Source: Perkinsus olseni
Taxonomy: Eukaryota; Perkinsozoa; Perkinsida; Perkinsidae
Length of the DNA: 55,209 nt
Assembly (NCBI GenBank): GCA_013115135.1
Contig: JABANP010000350.1
Span: forward strand, 1 to 55,209
Reading direction: 5' to 3'
Both the position numbers and the translations under genes were made by a program. Shown piece after piece: positions 31,677 to 43,558 of this stretch. The stretch's first letter is position 1. Each line of letters begins with the position of its first letter. The notes beneath the pieces are model-generated. The model did not search any database. It had not been told where the DNA came from and saw only the letters and a program-made list of their open reading frames with translations.

Positions 31677-34020
31677 ATGTTGACCACCTCGTCGCTATTG
31701 TCGGGGCCCTCGTTCGCCTTTGTCACCGCCCGTGCCTTGTGGAGACCATTAGCTGCTCGATGCCTGTCCACTGCGTCGTCTCCTTCGCTGTCTACCTACA
31801 GTGTGAGGACCGAGGGGCAAACCCTGACGGACAAGTATCGAGTCTTCATAGCGGGAGAAGCGGGAAGTGTGGTATCACCTTGGCATGATGTAGAGAAGTT
31901 GCACGCATGCACATAGCTGTCTCCGACCTGGTGTATGCTCCTTGTTACAGATACCGTTGTGGTCTCGGCCAGGAGAGAAATGGAAGGAGACTGGGCTACA
32001 CTGCAATTACATCGCCGAGATTCAACATGGAATGCGAGCTAAGTTCGAGGTAGTACTGAGCTGTGATGGAGCTCTTGCGGAGTCGTTTTGAACACTCACT
32101 GCGCGATTTTTATCTGCGGCGTGGAGCCACGGTTGCTCGCCTACAGCGGCCACATCTTGCGGACGTGTTTCCGAAAACACGACTTCAACGGTTCCCAAAA
32201 CTTGCTATGCGAGAAGCATGAGTATGTTGGAATTTCTTGTTGGTCATCAGGTCGCTACTAAAGAGCCCCACAATCCCATCAGACAGGATACTAAGAGCGA
32301 TGGCAAGCTGAGGTTCTACGGCAAGGAGCCCTGCTTCAACTACGGCGCACTACCCCAGGTGCCACGGTCAGGTCTCGTCGCTTGTCTACGCCGAGAATAC
32401 ATACTAGCGAATATCAGGGTCTGTCCGTGACTTGGTTACTAGAGTTTAACCTCCGTTGCGCTCCTAAGCGCTGAATCCCGGCAGCATCCTCATGCGTGGT
32501 CGGGGAGTCGGCTCCTGTTGTGAGGACGCGCATTGGTTCGGATGAATAGTTGGAATTCAGGATATACACTGCGTCGAATAGCTGGTCGTTTCTTTGGGTT
32601 AGTAGTTCCTTTGTCATAGCCTCTGTTCAGACTTGGGAGGATCCGTCTGTTCAAGACGCAGAGACGAAGCTGTACGGCGACAGGGACCCTTTGGATCTCG
32701 TGGAGCTCAGTGAGACGCCCCTGCCGACCGGCACTTTAACTGAAGTCAAGGTCATGCGGGATTTGCTTCGGCATGGATTTTATTCACGCATGAACTTTCC
32801 ATGCGTTGATAGTACCGAATACTCGAGACGGCTACAATGTACTCGAAGGGAAGGAGTACTTGTTAGATTCTTGGATGCTTCTGTCTGCTCGACCAAGGCG
32901 AGGTGGACTGGAAGGTCTTGGCGATAAATACAGACGACGTAAGTGTTCTCTTGGGTTTGACTTATACCGTATGAGTCTTGTGCGCCATTTCGTGTTGTAC
33001 TTCCCTCCACATTAGAGAAGGAAATCGAGAGTAGTCGATTCCTCTGTTGATAACTTCTCATTGATATGCCGTTGCCCTCGGGACTCGCGAGTCGTTCCTA
33101 GACGTCAAAATGTGTCGTAGATTTCGGGATTTATATCTTCCGTTCCCCGAGAACCACACCTCAGTGATGGCCTAAGTCTTGAGGTGATCTCAGAGCTCTG
33201 ACCATGATCCACGCTCGTTGCGAGCCTGCTTTCGGAATTTACCTTATTTCGTAGGCGTGGAGCAAGAGACTAGGCTCCCTCGACGATGTCGAGAAGTACA
33301 TGCCGGGTCGCGTAGAGGAGGTCATGCACTGGTTCAAGACTTACAAGGTATCTTTACGGACTACTCTACTCCAGGAACGTGCCTTTTGTATTTGTTCGGG
33401 TCTGATGTGTTAGATGCTCGAGGGCAAACCAGAGAACGAGATCGGATACGGTGGCCAAGCTCTGCCGTTGGGCAAGGCGTTCGAAGTCATTACCACCGCA
33501 CATGTAGGTTTCGCTTCATTTTCTGGGTCGACTCATTTAATCTGAGCCTTCGTACAACCGCTGGGAGCGCTGACTCCGTGCGATAGAGTGAATCTCTAAC
33601 CTGGTTGGAAGTTTTTCGTTACAACAATATTGCTCTATCTCATTGGACCGTACGGCTTGTCACGAGGATGAGGTCACAAAAGGATCAACAGGCTGTGGGC
33701 CATAGTGTCCCTATGCATCAGTATAGTAGTGAAGGAACTATTTGCCTTAGAGAGAATGACGTTATTGCCATTATCAAACCTAAACAAGGATCCCTTCCAT
33801 TCGTTGGATCATACACCGATGTCAAGTCAAGCCACTCCTAGCGACGCGTTTTCGTCGATGACAGAGATGCCCTAACAAATTGGCCTCGCCTTGATCGAGA
33901 CTACGAACTTCAGTTTAATATGGAACTGCGAAAGGCAGCCAATGGAGGACTGCAGCGCACTTAACACGCCTTGGTGGGAAGAAAGCGTGGAAGAGGTCGT
34001 CTTTGCTGAGTGACGGCTGA
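31677..34020 (+). CDS. Soluble inorganic pyrophosphatase (family I), mitochondrial-type presequence
   Basis: Exons 31677-31889, 31951-32049, 32251-32358, 32631-32750, 32867-32938, 33255-33347, 33414-33503 and 33982-34020, all phase 0, give 277 residues. It hydrolyses pyrophosphate to two phosphates with Mg2+. Family signatures in order: SPWHDIPLW, AKFEVATKEPHNPI, FNYGALPQTWEDP, the metal-binding YGDRDPLDLVEL, LLDQGEVDWKVLAIN, DDVEKYMPG and ENEIGYGGQ. The three Asp ligands of the D-x-D-P-x-D signature are present, but the second position is Arg, where Asn or Ser is usual. About 45 N-terminal residues (MLTTSSLLSGPSFAFVTARA) are Ser/Arg-rich without acids, suggesting mitochondrial import. Confidence 0.93.
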
Positions 34021-35384
34021 TCCTGGTACCAAGCAGGCTGTCGCAGCTCACTCGGCAGCCATCACGTCGGACCACATGACGTGGTCCAGTTATTGTAGAG
34101 CTTTCAACCCTGTCCGACGAACATCCTCTCACCAATCACGTAGACCAGTAACTCGGGACAATCGAGATGAAGATAAGTTCTGTCGTGCCGTCAGAATCCT
34201 CTGTTCAGTTGGGCTGTCATAGTGAGCGCGGCAACGCGAATTCCATCTCGTGAGTTCCGCCGGGCTCTGGCCGTCGTATCAGCGGGGAGTTCTTCTCGGC
34301 AGAGTTTGCCGACTGCTAGGGCTCATGGATCAGAGCTTCTTTCTGGGACAAGGCTCACTGACTTTGCATGACAGGGGACTCTTGTACACGGATGGTTAAT
34401 GTTAACGGCTTTACTCTGTGATTATACTATATGATGTTGGTAGTTTGCGGTCACTAATTTTGACTCACAATTCTGGATGGACTGCAGAGTGGAGAGAGAT
34501 TACCTCCGTCATCGGGAGCTCTCGCTGGTTAAATTTGTCAGAGTTATGGCTGAGTATGGCTGAGAAGTAGAAGATCGTGCTCGTGTTGAAGAACAGAGTG
34601 TGGCCGGTGATGGTACAGCCCGGAAGTCTTTCGTACATGAGGAGAGAGGGAACGAACGGAGAGGGTTTCTCCCGGGGCCGTGATGATCCCCCGATTAGGG
34701 TCGTGCGAGGGTACCCGATACCCTCCCACGGCCCTAATCAGCGCCTCTCGCTCCCTAACTATCATCGTTCAAGGCACCACTGGATTCTTCATAATTCTGC
34801 AGCACTCGTTTCCTTCTTAGTGTATTATACGGTCGTGTTGCAATTTGCCAAGCCGTCAGTGCCGCCGCGGATTCCGCTGGCCAGCACCGTGAAAGTCGCT
34901 GTCAACTTGTTTGACTCAAATACGACGAAAATAGCATCCGTTCTGAAGTTCCAACGACGAGTATCAAAGCTTCGATTGCCTAGGCGTGACGGTTCCGTGG
35001 ATCGCCTCAGTCTGAGGCCCTCAGCGGGGTGAGGTCTTCCCGAATCCATAAAATTCGCAGTTGAAGCTTTTGATCCGTTAGTCTGGCTCTAAGAGCTGTA
35101 GCGGAGTAGACTACTCCGAGTAGTTGATGTCATTGTTGTCAGAGACAGTGGGAGGAGCTTGTGAAGGGCGTATCCAAGGAGAGCACCGAGTATTGGATGC
35201 CGTCCAAAATGTGATTCATCATTCCAAGTTTCTGTGTTTCTACCACCTACCCTTTCTCGAGTTCAGCTTTCTCTTTCCCTTAGTCGTGGGGGCCAGCTCA
35301 ACTTTGGGGAGTCTTCCTGGTCAGCTTTTTCATTCAGCCGCCTTTGTGAAGAAGAGCAACAAGTACACAGTACCATTCTGCAAC
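34021..35384. other. Long spacer with a hairpin
   Basis: No gene supported in 1.36 kb. Contains an inverted repeat at 34693-34739 (21-bp arms starting GATTAGGG, two mismatches, five-base loop) and an odd palindrome at 35110-35124 (ACTACTC, C, GAGTAGT). Confidence 0.5.
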
Positions 35385-36350
35385 ATGTATTTTCATTCTA
35401 ACTCGCCTGTTACATCCCCGTCGTTGCCTCGTCGACGAACTGATCCTACCACTGCGACATTCACCCCGTCATCGGCGAGTTCTCTGCCCTCGGAGACGCC
35501 GAGTACCTCTCATGTCCCTTTTATTGGTCCGAAGCTGCCTCCTGTTGCCTCTGTACAAGGACCAGGACTCTCACAACGAGGGTTCGTTCCTGAGGTGGCG
35601 TTCTGTAGCGACCTTACCGAGCTCACTAGGAGCGCAGAAATTCTGTACGTCTCCGGTTTGGGACCGCTGGTCGAAATCGTGCCAACAAGCCCTCCCGTAG
35701 ACTTGGGTTACATCATGATGCGCCTCGGCGCCGCACTGCGAAGGATACTCGTCGTATCACCAAGCTGGATGATTCCAAACGGTGGACCTATACAAGTTGA
35801 TCGAGCAGTCGCACTACTGCAGTCCGACACGGAATTATCGGACTTCGTCATGGAAGGGTCGGCAAGTGTCAAGCCTTATCATCCCTGCATAGACGAGGAG
35901 CACACCATTGAGATCTGCAAGTCATTCCAGGCCAAAGATGGATCCTCCGGCTGCTGCGCGTTAATTGCGTATCGCGACGCTGTGCGGGTCCTGCGAGATG
36001 AGAAGAAGAATAGGGTTTTGATGATAAAGCGAGCGGGAAGGCTCGGTATGGACAACTCTGTTACAATTAAGTACTTTATTGAAGCCGTACTAGGCGATTC
36101 TGGCTGCGTTAAGCACGTATTGATGCTCCCTTGTAAGGTCGCGTCTTGTCAGTCAAGACTTTCGAACTCTTCTGACTTGAGTCTTACCATGGCTCCTGAG
36201 ATGGGCTTTTTGGTTTTTACCGATGACTTTTCGCCCTTGAGAGCCTTGGGACTTACTTTGAACGGAGAGCTCATAGTTAGGCCGGGGGTGTCTCTTCGAT
36301 TGGAGTTGTATAGCGGTTGTGATTTCGCTCGACGTGACACTGTTGGTTAA
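35385..36350 (+). CDS. Protein with two probable RRM-like domains
   Basis: The open frame extends upstream to 35124, but the start MYFHSNSPVTSPSLPRR at 35385 is preferred because the upstream part is low-complexity and UTR-like. A Ser/Pro/Thr-rich N-terminus is followed by two units with the beta-alpha-beta-beta layout of RNA recognition motifs: AEILYVSGLGP with LGYIMMRLGAALRRILVVSP, and NRVLMIKRAG with KYFIEAVLG, VKHVLMLPC and PEMGFLVFTD. The RNP aromatic positions are weak, so the RRM call is inference. After 36310 another frame is open to 36470 (AVPLMVDDDAGIIILPPVL), so the true C-terminus may be reached by a frameshift or an unseen intron. Confidence 0.5.
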   Translation: MYFHSNSPVTSPSLPRRRTDPTTATFTPSSASSLPSETPSTSHVPFIGPKLPPVASVQGPGLSQRGFVPEVAFCSDLTELTRSAEILYVSGLGPLVEIVPTSPPVDLGYIMMRLGAALRRILVVSPSWMIPNGGPIQVDRAVALLQSDTELSDFVMEGSASVKPYHPCIDEEHTIEICKSFQAKDGSSGCCALIAYRDAVRVLRDEKKNRVLMIKRAGRLGMDNSVTIKYFIEAVLGDSGCVKHVLMLPCKVASCQSRLSNSSDLSLTMAPEMGFLVFTDDFSPLRALGLTLNGELIVRPGVSLRLELYSGCDFARRDTVG

Positions 36351-36470
36351 GGCAACGCCGGCTGTGCCATTGATGGTGGATGATGATGCTGGCATTATTA
36401 TCTTGCCTCCAGTTTTAGGTGATCCTCGGGCATCCACTGTTGTCCTGCCTCTCGACGATATGTCGTCATA

Positions 36471-37127
36471 ATTGTTCTGTGAGAGGCCATATTATTAACA
36501 GCTTGAATTTTTGCGCAATGAGTAGTCGTAGAATGATGATGATGGTTATGAAGACTATGGAGATTCTCAGCCGAATTCCGTTCGAACTGTCGCAGTACAG
36601 GTAGTAGCAGCAGTACTGGATCATCAGTCGTACCGAGTGCATGGTTCGCTCGTCATCTCTTGAAAAGCTCTGCTTCTAAGTGACCTATTGAGTTCTCGTC
36701 GAAGACGAGCGTAGCCAATGCACGGTAGGAACCTCTGGGTTTCGGCACTACATGACACCGCCTCGAGTTGTTAAAGGAGAGGTCGATCCCAGCTGGGCTA
36801 GATTGACCCGATCGGGTTCACCAGTGTGAGAATAGGGAGCGGTCTTCTACCTATCGTCTAGGACCTCCACTACACCGTTTTCTATCTGAGTTGGGCATTG
36901 TCCGGGCACCCTCATTTTGTGGCAGTAGCGGCATCGGCCAGGTTCGCGAACCGCTCCCGCAGTTTGAGCGAAAAAACTCTTCTCCGACTGAGTATATCGG
37001 AGCATGCTCGGCCGGTAGAACTCGGGTGCTCTGCGATTGAGCTCCGTTGAACTGCCCTTCAGCTAGGACGGAAAATGACAGGGAAGCGTGAATCCCTGAC
37101 AACTCTTCGCTATGCAGATTCACTTGG
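36471..37127. other. Spacer upstream of the CYC/CWC repeat protein
   Basis: No gene supported. Two even palindromes occur (CCCAGCTGGG and ACCCGATCGGGT near 36788-36820); nothing else recognised. Confidence 0.4.
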
Positions 37128-37160
37128 TTGCTTGGAAAACCCATACCGCCCCATGCCATC

Positions 37161-40100
37161 ATGCTCCCGATCGCCTTCCTGCTGGGCTTCGTGTCGGTGA
37201 GCTTGTGTGAGGCGAGCCTTGCTGTCGAGCCCCGGGAGTATTCCTGCATTCGCTACTCGTCGTGCTTCGTGTCCATCCCGGCCACTGGTGGAACTTCAAG
37301 TGATCAACTGTCCCTAACCACGGTTTCGAACGACTCGTGTGCCACTGCTTCTCCAGCCAGCACCGCCCAGAGCGGCTTTGCCTCCACCACAGTCTCGCCG
37401 ACCAACGTGACTGCGACTTGGCTAGGCTACGATCTCGGCTCAAGCTCCCACAGCACCGAATACGTTCTGAATCTCTGCATCGGCTCCACCAACGTTGGCA
37501 ATCTCTCTCTGATAGGTGAGGTTATCGCGCCCTTCTCGAATCTCTGGACCGCTACGCTCCACAGGTCCGAACTTGGCAGCTCCACCGACCGTCACTTGCG
37601 TTGCAGCTCGGGCCTGCTACATTCATGTCAATTCCTCCTACGGCCTTCACGCCGGTCGAGACGCAGTACGCTTCGTTCAAGTTGAGGATTCCACTCAGTG
37701 CACTGCGCCCAACTCCGGCTACAACTGCTCACAGTCCCCTACATCTAGGGCAGTGCACCAAGGCCTGCCTTCGACTGTCACGACTCTACCGACGCTCACC
37801 ATCCCAGCTGGCTCTCTCGAATCTGCAGGAATATTCTGTGCATGCTACTGCGCCGGTGGCCTCTGTACCAGCCGTCTGGACAAGTACAGTGCATTGGTTG
37901 GTACCTTGGTCGTCGAGGGTGTCGCCACCAAATCAACCGTACCATTCTCGTACAGTCTGGCCATTGGGTTGGCCAATAACATTATTGAAGGCTTGATACC
38001 ACATCTCGCTCAACTCCTAGGGTCTACCGCCACTGCTTCCCTTCAAGGGATGCCCAGCATCAACTCGATTACTCTGGATCGGATAGGTATCGGTTCTCCC
38101 GAAGATGATCTCGAAATAGTCCTCCACCTGACAGGTGTTGCTGCTGACCCTATCGCCGCTGAGCTCGACCTCCATCCACCCTTCGGCCAGGCCCTGGCAT
38201 TTCGTGGTCTGCAGGAGGCCTTCGTGTCCAATAGCACTATCTTGTCTATCATAGGCAGCGACAGCAGCATTTCCGTCACTGCCGAGTCTCTCGAGTGGAA
38301 CAAGCATCACTGTGCCCAGAGCGTTGCTACCAACTGCTCAACACCACTGCACGGTGTCGGTCTAAGTCCTCTTGACAGGGTCCAGCTGATCTCCCTGGAC
38401 GCCCGGTGTGGCACATCGCCAGCGCTGGCTCTACCTCGCAGTAGCATCACCGTCTCTACAGGGCGAGATGAGGGGATCGTCAACTGGGGACCTGCGGGGG
38501 TTCGGGGGAAGTTCAAGCAGTGTTACTGTCGAGCAAACACCACAGCCTGTGACGCGGACGCTGACTTCATTCAAGACATCGGCGTACTCGAGATTCGTGG
38601 CCCTTCTGAGCAAGGCCCAGTGGTCTGCTCTCTCGACTCTGTCTCCTGCGTGCTGGGTCCCTTCGGGGGCCTCGGCCTCAGCCGGACCGACCGCGTCCTC
38701 CTCACGCCTGGTTTGTCGTGCCCTGGACCTAGTAACTTGACCTTCTCTACAGTTTCCAAGATTATAACCGTCGGCCGACTTGGCCGGGCTCAGCTCCACC
38801 CGGAAAGCTCTGTTGTCACAGCGGCAGGTGGTAACGTCACAGCATGGGCGGTGTGCTACTGCGCCACGGTCCAGTCTGCAGGCTATGCCTGCTCGATGCC
38901 CCAAGACTTTTCTTTCAAAGTGCAGGACTTGACGATCATCAAGTTCCCTGCAGGGCCACTGCTCCAGGTGACTTGCACGGCCGGAGCTGAGTGCAACGTA
39001 GTGGTCGGTTACCGCTACAGTGAGGGCGATATGGTTGGACTCCTGCCCAACCCAGACAACGCCACAGCCGGACTGTGCGGCCGGGCTCATCTCTCGGTCA
39101 AGTTTTACATCGACACCGATTTGGTCGGACGCCTGCCTGGTGGCTCATCGGTCCCCGGTGGGGGCTACGCCCTCTGCTACTGTCCTGAGATGCACGGTGG
39201 AACAGGATGCATCAACGACGACACGAAGTTCAGCGAGGCCATAGGGGAACTAGCCATGAGAGGTCCTCGAGCAGTGCACTCCAATACCCAGCACCTGCTC
39301 GCGGGGGTTATGGTTAACCTGTCTCTAGTGAGCACGCAGCTAGAGTTGTTTCCCCAATCGCAGCTTCAAGCCTTTGACGATGTGGATGGTACCATCGTCA
39401 CAACAGACTTCCTCAATCTTGCCAACGGTTACCCGTTCGAGAATGTGACTCCTTTGCGTGGCGGCAGGTTCCGCCTTTTTTGGGGTCATAGCCCCGACTA
39501 CTGTTGTCCCGTTGCAATCGAAGGTGTCGTTGAGGTGCCCGGCCCGACAGCCTCGGATCTCGAGTTCTCCTGTGTTGCTGGCATTCCCTGTAACCTTTAC
39601 GGAGTGCCAGTCTACTCCTGGGGAGACAACGACACCGTCTACCTGTCACCTCACGGCTGCTCTCCTACAGAAGCGTCCAATGCTCACCACAGCCTGCTCG
39701 AGCCGATCACACGCCCAGGCCAGTACGCCGCCATCGTTGGTCCGGAGGCATCCAATTCTCATGGTGGCGGTGTTTACTCGATCTGCTACTGCCCTCTTGG
39801 CTCCTGTGGTATTGCTTCGGTCGGATCGGTCGCGATGGTTGGGCCATCCACGATGTCTTTATCATCTGTCAACGGCTCTGGCCTCGGCTTCGCAGGTTCG
39901 ACCTTGATACTAGCGCTCGAGGGCCTGGGCCTGAGAGCAGCCGATGACGCCATCGCCATCGTCCCGCAAGGCGCCGCATGCGGGACAGGCCTTCGAAGCG
40001 ACGCCGTTGAGTCCCTTCGCCCTATCATCAACGAGCAGTCTAACGTCAATTTCAGCAGTTATAATTTGTCTCTGAATAGTGGAGGGCCGTTCGACGTGTG

Positions 40101-41919
40101 TTGGTGCTTCAATCACACAGGGGGCTGTGCTGACCCTTACTTCAAAGTCCCTAGAACGGTCCGGGTCATCGGTCCTCAGCACACCAGAGTCTTCGACGAG
40201 GCCTTGGGCCATGACAGGCTCCTCGTTGGTAGAAACATCACTGTCGTTTTGGATGGTTATAATCTCACTGTAGCTGACCGCATTGTCATACTCTTCGGCC
40301 AAGACAGCACTTGCGGGGCCGCCAGTGAATCTACGAGCTTCGTCCGAACCCCGAACGTCTCCTCTCCTGAGGGTCGCAGCAACTCAACTCAGTCTTGGGA
40401 ACCAATAGAGTTCCTCTATGGCGGCTCGTACGTCATTTGCTGGTGCGCTGGTGGGACTGGTGGATGCGATCAGCCAGCGATGTTCGCCACTGAAGTCGCT
40501 CGAATCAACGTCCACGGCCCTAGCTCACTAGGGACCGACATCGGACGATTCCCTGCCGGTGTTATGCGCAACCTGACCGTCACTGGCTACCAGCTGGACT
40601 CCAATGCCCGTATTAGAGTGGTCCGCGGTGGGTCTGCAGCCTGTTCAGCACTCGGTGCGAACTCGTCTCATTCCAGCCTCCTCCAAGGCCCGCTAGCAGC
40701 CTCGCCACAGCTCTCGGGAGGTCCTGGTCCATCTTTTCTACGATGGCCTGTCGCCCTGGCCACAGGAGGGCTCTACAGCGTATGCTACTGTGGCGGTGGT
40801 AGTAGCGTGGATAACGCTACTGGAGACCCTTGCTTGGCTTCTGGCTCCTTCGACACCTTTCTCGGGAGCTTCAACGTCTCTGGTCCGGCCCAGGACGACG
40901 CGCTCGTCGTCTGTGCCCAGAACATCGATTGCCTTCTTGGTCCAATCCAAGGAACGTATCTTGCTGTTGGAGATAAGATCATGGTCATTCACCCCAATGA
41001 TACATGCGGATCCAACACCGCGCACAGCGAAGGTTTCGTCATCGAGGTCGACGCTGATTTGCGGGCAACTATTGGGTCGCACCTGCTGGCCCACCCGAAC
41101 CAACATGTCCTCTGTTACTGTGTAGGCGCCTTCGGCGGCGGAGGTCCCTGCCAGAATGAGACGGACTTCGTCTCCAAGCTCGGTGACCTGGTAGTGAGTG
41201 GCGTCCTCAATGGTACAGGGCATGAGCTTGACATAATGTCCACTCGTCACTTCGACCTCGAGGTCAGCTCCATCGACCAGGACCAGTGGTCTACTATTTA
41301 CTTTGATGACTCTGCTAGCAACTGCACGGTCCGAAACGGCAGCTTCATAAGTTGCTACGTTTCTGGACCGATGAACGCCTCTGTCGAGGGGGCCCTCAGC
41401 GTCCCTGGCTCGTTGCCTGAATCAAGAACGTGGCAAGGCGTCACGATCACTATGGGTGGGATTTATACCATCTGCTGGGGTAATCATTCCAGTCTCAACG
41501 GGACAGCGGTGGCCCGGGTCGCGGTGGCTGGTGCCTCTAACGTCAGCATCGTTGACCTCAAGACTCAGATGGACACGAGAGTGCTCATAGAGCAGGAAGT
41601 ATTCTCCTTAGAGATCCTCGGCACTGGCCTAGCGGAGTCGGACCGAGTGAGATTGACTCCTGCCGTATGTGGTCAATCGGGCAGTGATGTCCACAGTGAC
41701 CGTCTGGTCGAGACGGCCCGACTGAGGACCGAGCCTGGAGGGATCGTTGGCACTACTGGTGACGGTACGACCAGCCGTCTCTATGCACTCAACTGGTTCC
41801 ACGAGTTTGATTTCGAACCGCTTAGAATCAACGTCTGTTGGTGCTCCGGCTCGACCGGCTGTACTGACCACTCAGTCTTCTCGTCCCACTTGACAAGTCT
41901 GCTTGTGAACCCTGCATGA
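37161..41919 (+). CDS. Large secreted CYC/CWC-repeat protein
   Basis: Exon 1 (37161-37515; an upstream ATG at 37128 is possible) and exon 2 (37565-41919) are joined by a 49-nt intron, giving about 1,569 residues. MLPIAFLLGFVSVSLCEA is a signal peptide. The rest is about 11 divergent repeats of roughly 100-140 residues, each ending in a GG-x-Y-x-x-CYC or CWC motif, a third Cys, and a closing G-x-L-x-V-x-GP strand (for example YALCYCPEMHGGTGC, FDVCWCFNHTGGC, YVICWCAGGTGGC). Many N-x-S/T sites suggest glycosylation. The pattern suggests disulphide-bonded beta-sandwich modules, so an extracellular or surface role is inferred. No transmembrane helix or GPI signal precedes the stop. Confidence 0.8.
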
Positions 41920-42650
41920 TGAGGTTGCCCCTCTGGCTTCTGTTGTGTTGCTTCCTCGGCCATCCGGCGCAGTTGGCTTGGACGACGAAGTGGCATGTTA
42001 GCGACATTAGCGACGCGGTTAGCTGAGGACTTGCATTCCTACATTGACGAGAGGATACAGGAGATCGTCAGACTCGCCGAGCAGCAGGACAAGCTCATAG
42101 CCGATCTTGCTCGAAAGGCCCAGGAAGACAAAAAGGACACTATGAAGGTTCGCCTGCCTGTGGTCGGTTCTTGCCTTGCTAGCGTTCTTGCTGCTCAGTT
42201 GGCATTGCCTGGCATGGGCAGTGCAGCTAGTCGAGGGTCTCTGGCTAGAAGGCCACAGCCGACGGCAGACTGAAAATCGACTGCCGTCATATAAGGAGCT
42301 CTTGGGTGCTCAGGGACATGCTGTGAGGGCATCACTTCCCATATGATCCTTCAGAGGACAGCCCGACTGGAGACGTCTCGCCAGCTCTGCCGTCCGCCGG
42401 CCAGAAGGTGGAGCTAACTCCCTTGCGTCCTTACACTAAGCGGTGTCGCGATGGTGATTCCAGCGAGGCTGCCAGGGGGCCAAATCAACAGGAAAACAGG
42501 TATGTGACGACTCTCTACTTCGACGGTACTTTCGCTCACAGAGAGTCGTGCGCGTCAACACTGAGTCCGCACACACCCGCACGGCCGTTGGTTTTCGACG
42601 TTGATGCCGAGGTTGTTGAAGTTGCGAGCTCTCCTAGGCGTTCTGAGTGA
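41916..42650 (+). CDS. Small coiled-coil protein with possible signal sequence
   Basis: The ATG pair at 41916-41921 overlaps the TGA of the large repeat protein and would encode MRLPLWLLLCCFLGHPAQLA, a signal-peptide-like start. The coiled-coil part (RLAEDLHSYIDERIQEIVRL then AEQQDKLIADLARKAQEDKK) starts in a different frame at 41995, so either a very short intron joins them or translation starts at MLATLATRLAEDL. Later exons: about 42355-42499 (VELTPLRPYTKRC) and one ending at 42650 with LVFDVDAEVVEVASSPRRSE. No family recognised. Confidence 0.45.
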
Positions 42651-43558
42651 GTTCCGGTATTTAACTATCGCGGCAAACTTGTCGGTCAGCATCCAGCGGC
42701 CACCGAAGCGACCTAAAAATTCCCATCGAGCGTCGGGAGAGTGCCGCAAGACCAGTAGGTCGGCGATCACCGGGCGCTAGTATGACTTCCCCCAGCCGCT
42801 TGAGCCGATCGACCAGAATGTTCCGCCGCAGAAGGAAGTTGTAAACACTCACCGTGCCACAGTGCCGAGCCCGGTCCGGCCAGAGGAACGGCCGAACGAG
42901 CGTGCGGTGGTGAGAATTCTCCTCCTCTCCACGGCCACGACCGTTTCCCCTCAGGTACGTGGTCGAGATGCACGGCAACAGTTGGATGGCTTTGCATGTC
43001 CACAGTGTACCGCTTTCTACTCGGCAGCCGGGTTCGATCCCAAGAGTAGCCACTTTGACGCTTTTTCTGTCCGACTTGGTACGCAGGTAACGCATGCACT
43101 CACGGATCTAGCGAGGTCGTTAATGCAGCTAGTCGGCATCGATACTACAAACCACCAACAAATACTCCGTCAGGGTTCTGGGATATTTGGTCCTTTCCTC
43201 CTTCCCCCGAGGGACGGCAGTCGAGTATCGGCCGTAGTCCTGGATCATGACTAGCAACCAGACAGCATGGTTTCATCCAGCATCCCGCTTGTTTGTGTTC
43301 CAAAGTCTCCGTGAGAGTGCCACTGACCGCCAGTTGACTCCGCTGCGTTGCCCATAGAAATGCAACCTCAAAACATAAACTCCACGAAGTGTCGTTCGAC
43401 GCCCCTCGTGCGAATCGAACCTTCGCCCATTAGTATGCGAGCATTCAACCGTATCCACCATGCCAGAGGAGCACGATATCCTACTACTCACTAACGCAAC
43501 CTGCTAGTTGGCTATGCTGCCCCAAGGGATGTTAGTAGTTATACAAGATGACAATGAC
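42651..43558. other. Convergent region between plus- and minus-strand genes, with tRNA-like fragments
   Basis: No protein gene supported. GGGTTCGATCCC near 43029 (plus) and GGTTCGATTCG near 43412 (minus) resemble pol III box B. Short tRNA-like arms surround them but do not fold cleanly, so they are read as relics of tRNA-derived elements. The region lies between the 3' end of the coiled-coil gene and the 3' end of YKT6. Confidence 0.4.

Noticed and set aside
35124..35384. N-terminal extension of the RRM-like protein
   Set aside because: Low-complexity and hydrophobic without domain character; a later ATG starts the Ser/Pro-rich region, so the upstream part is more likely UTR.
38431..39090. 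Minus-strand frame of 219 residues opposite the CYC/CWC protein
   Set aside because: It is a shadow of a biased coding exon; no motif or splice support.
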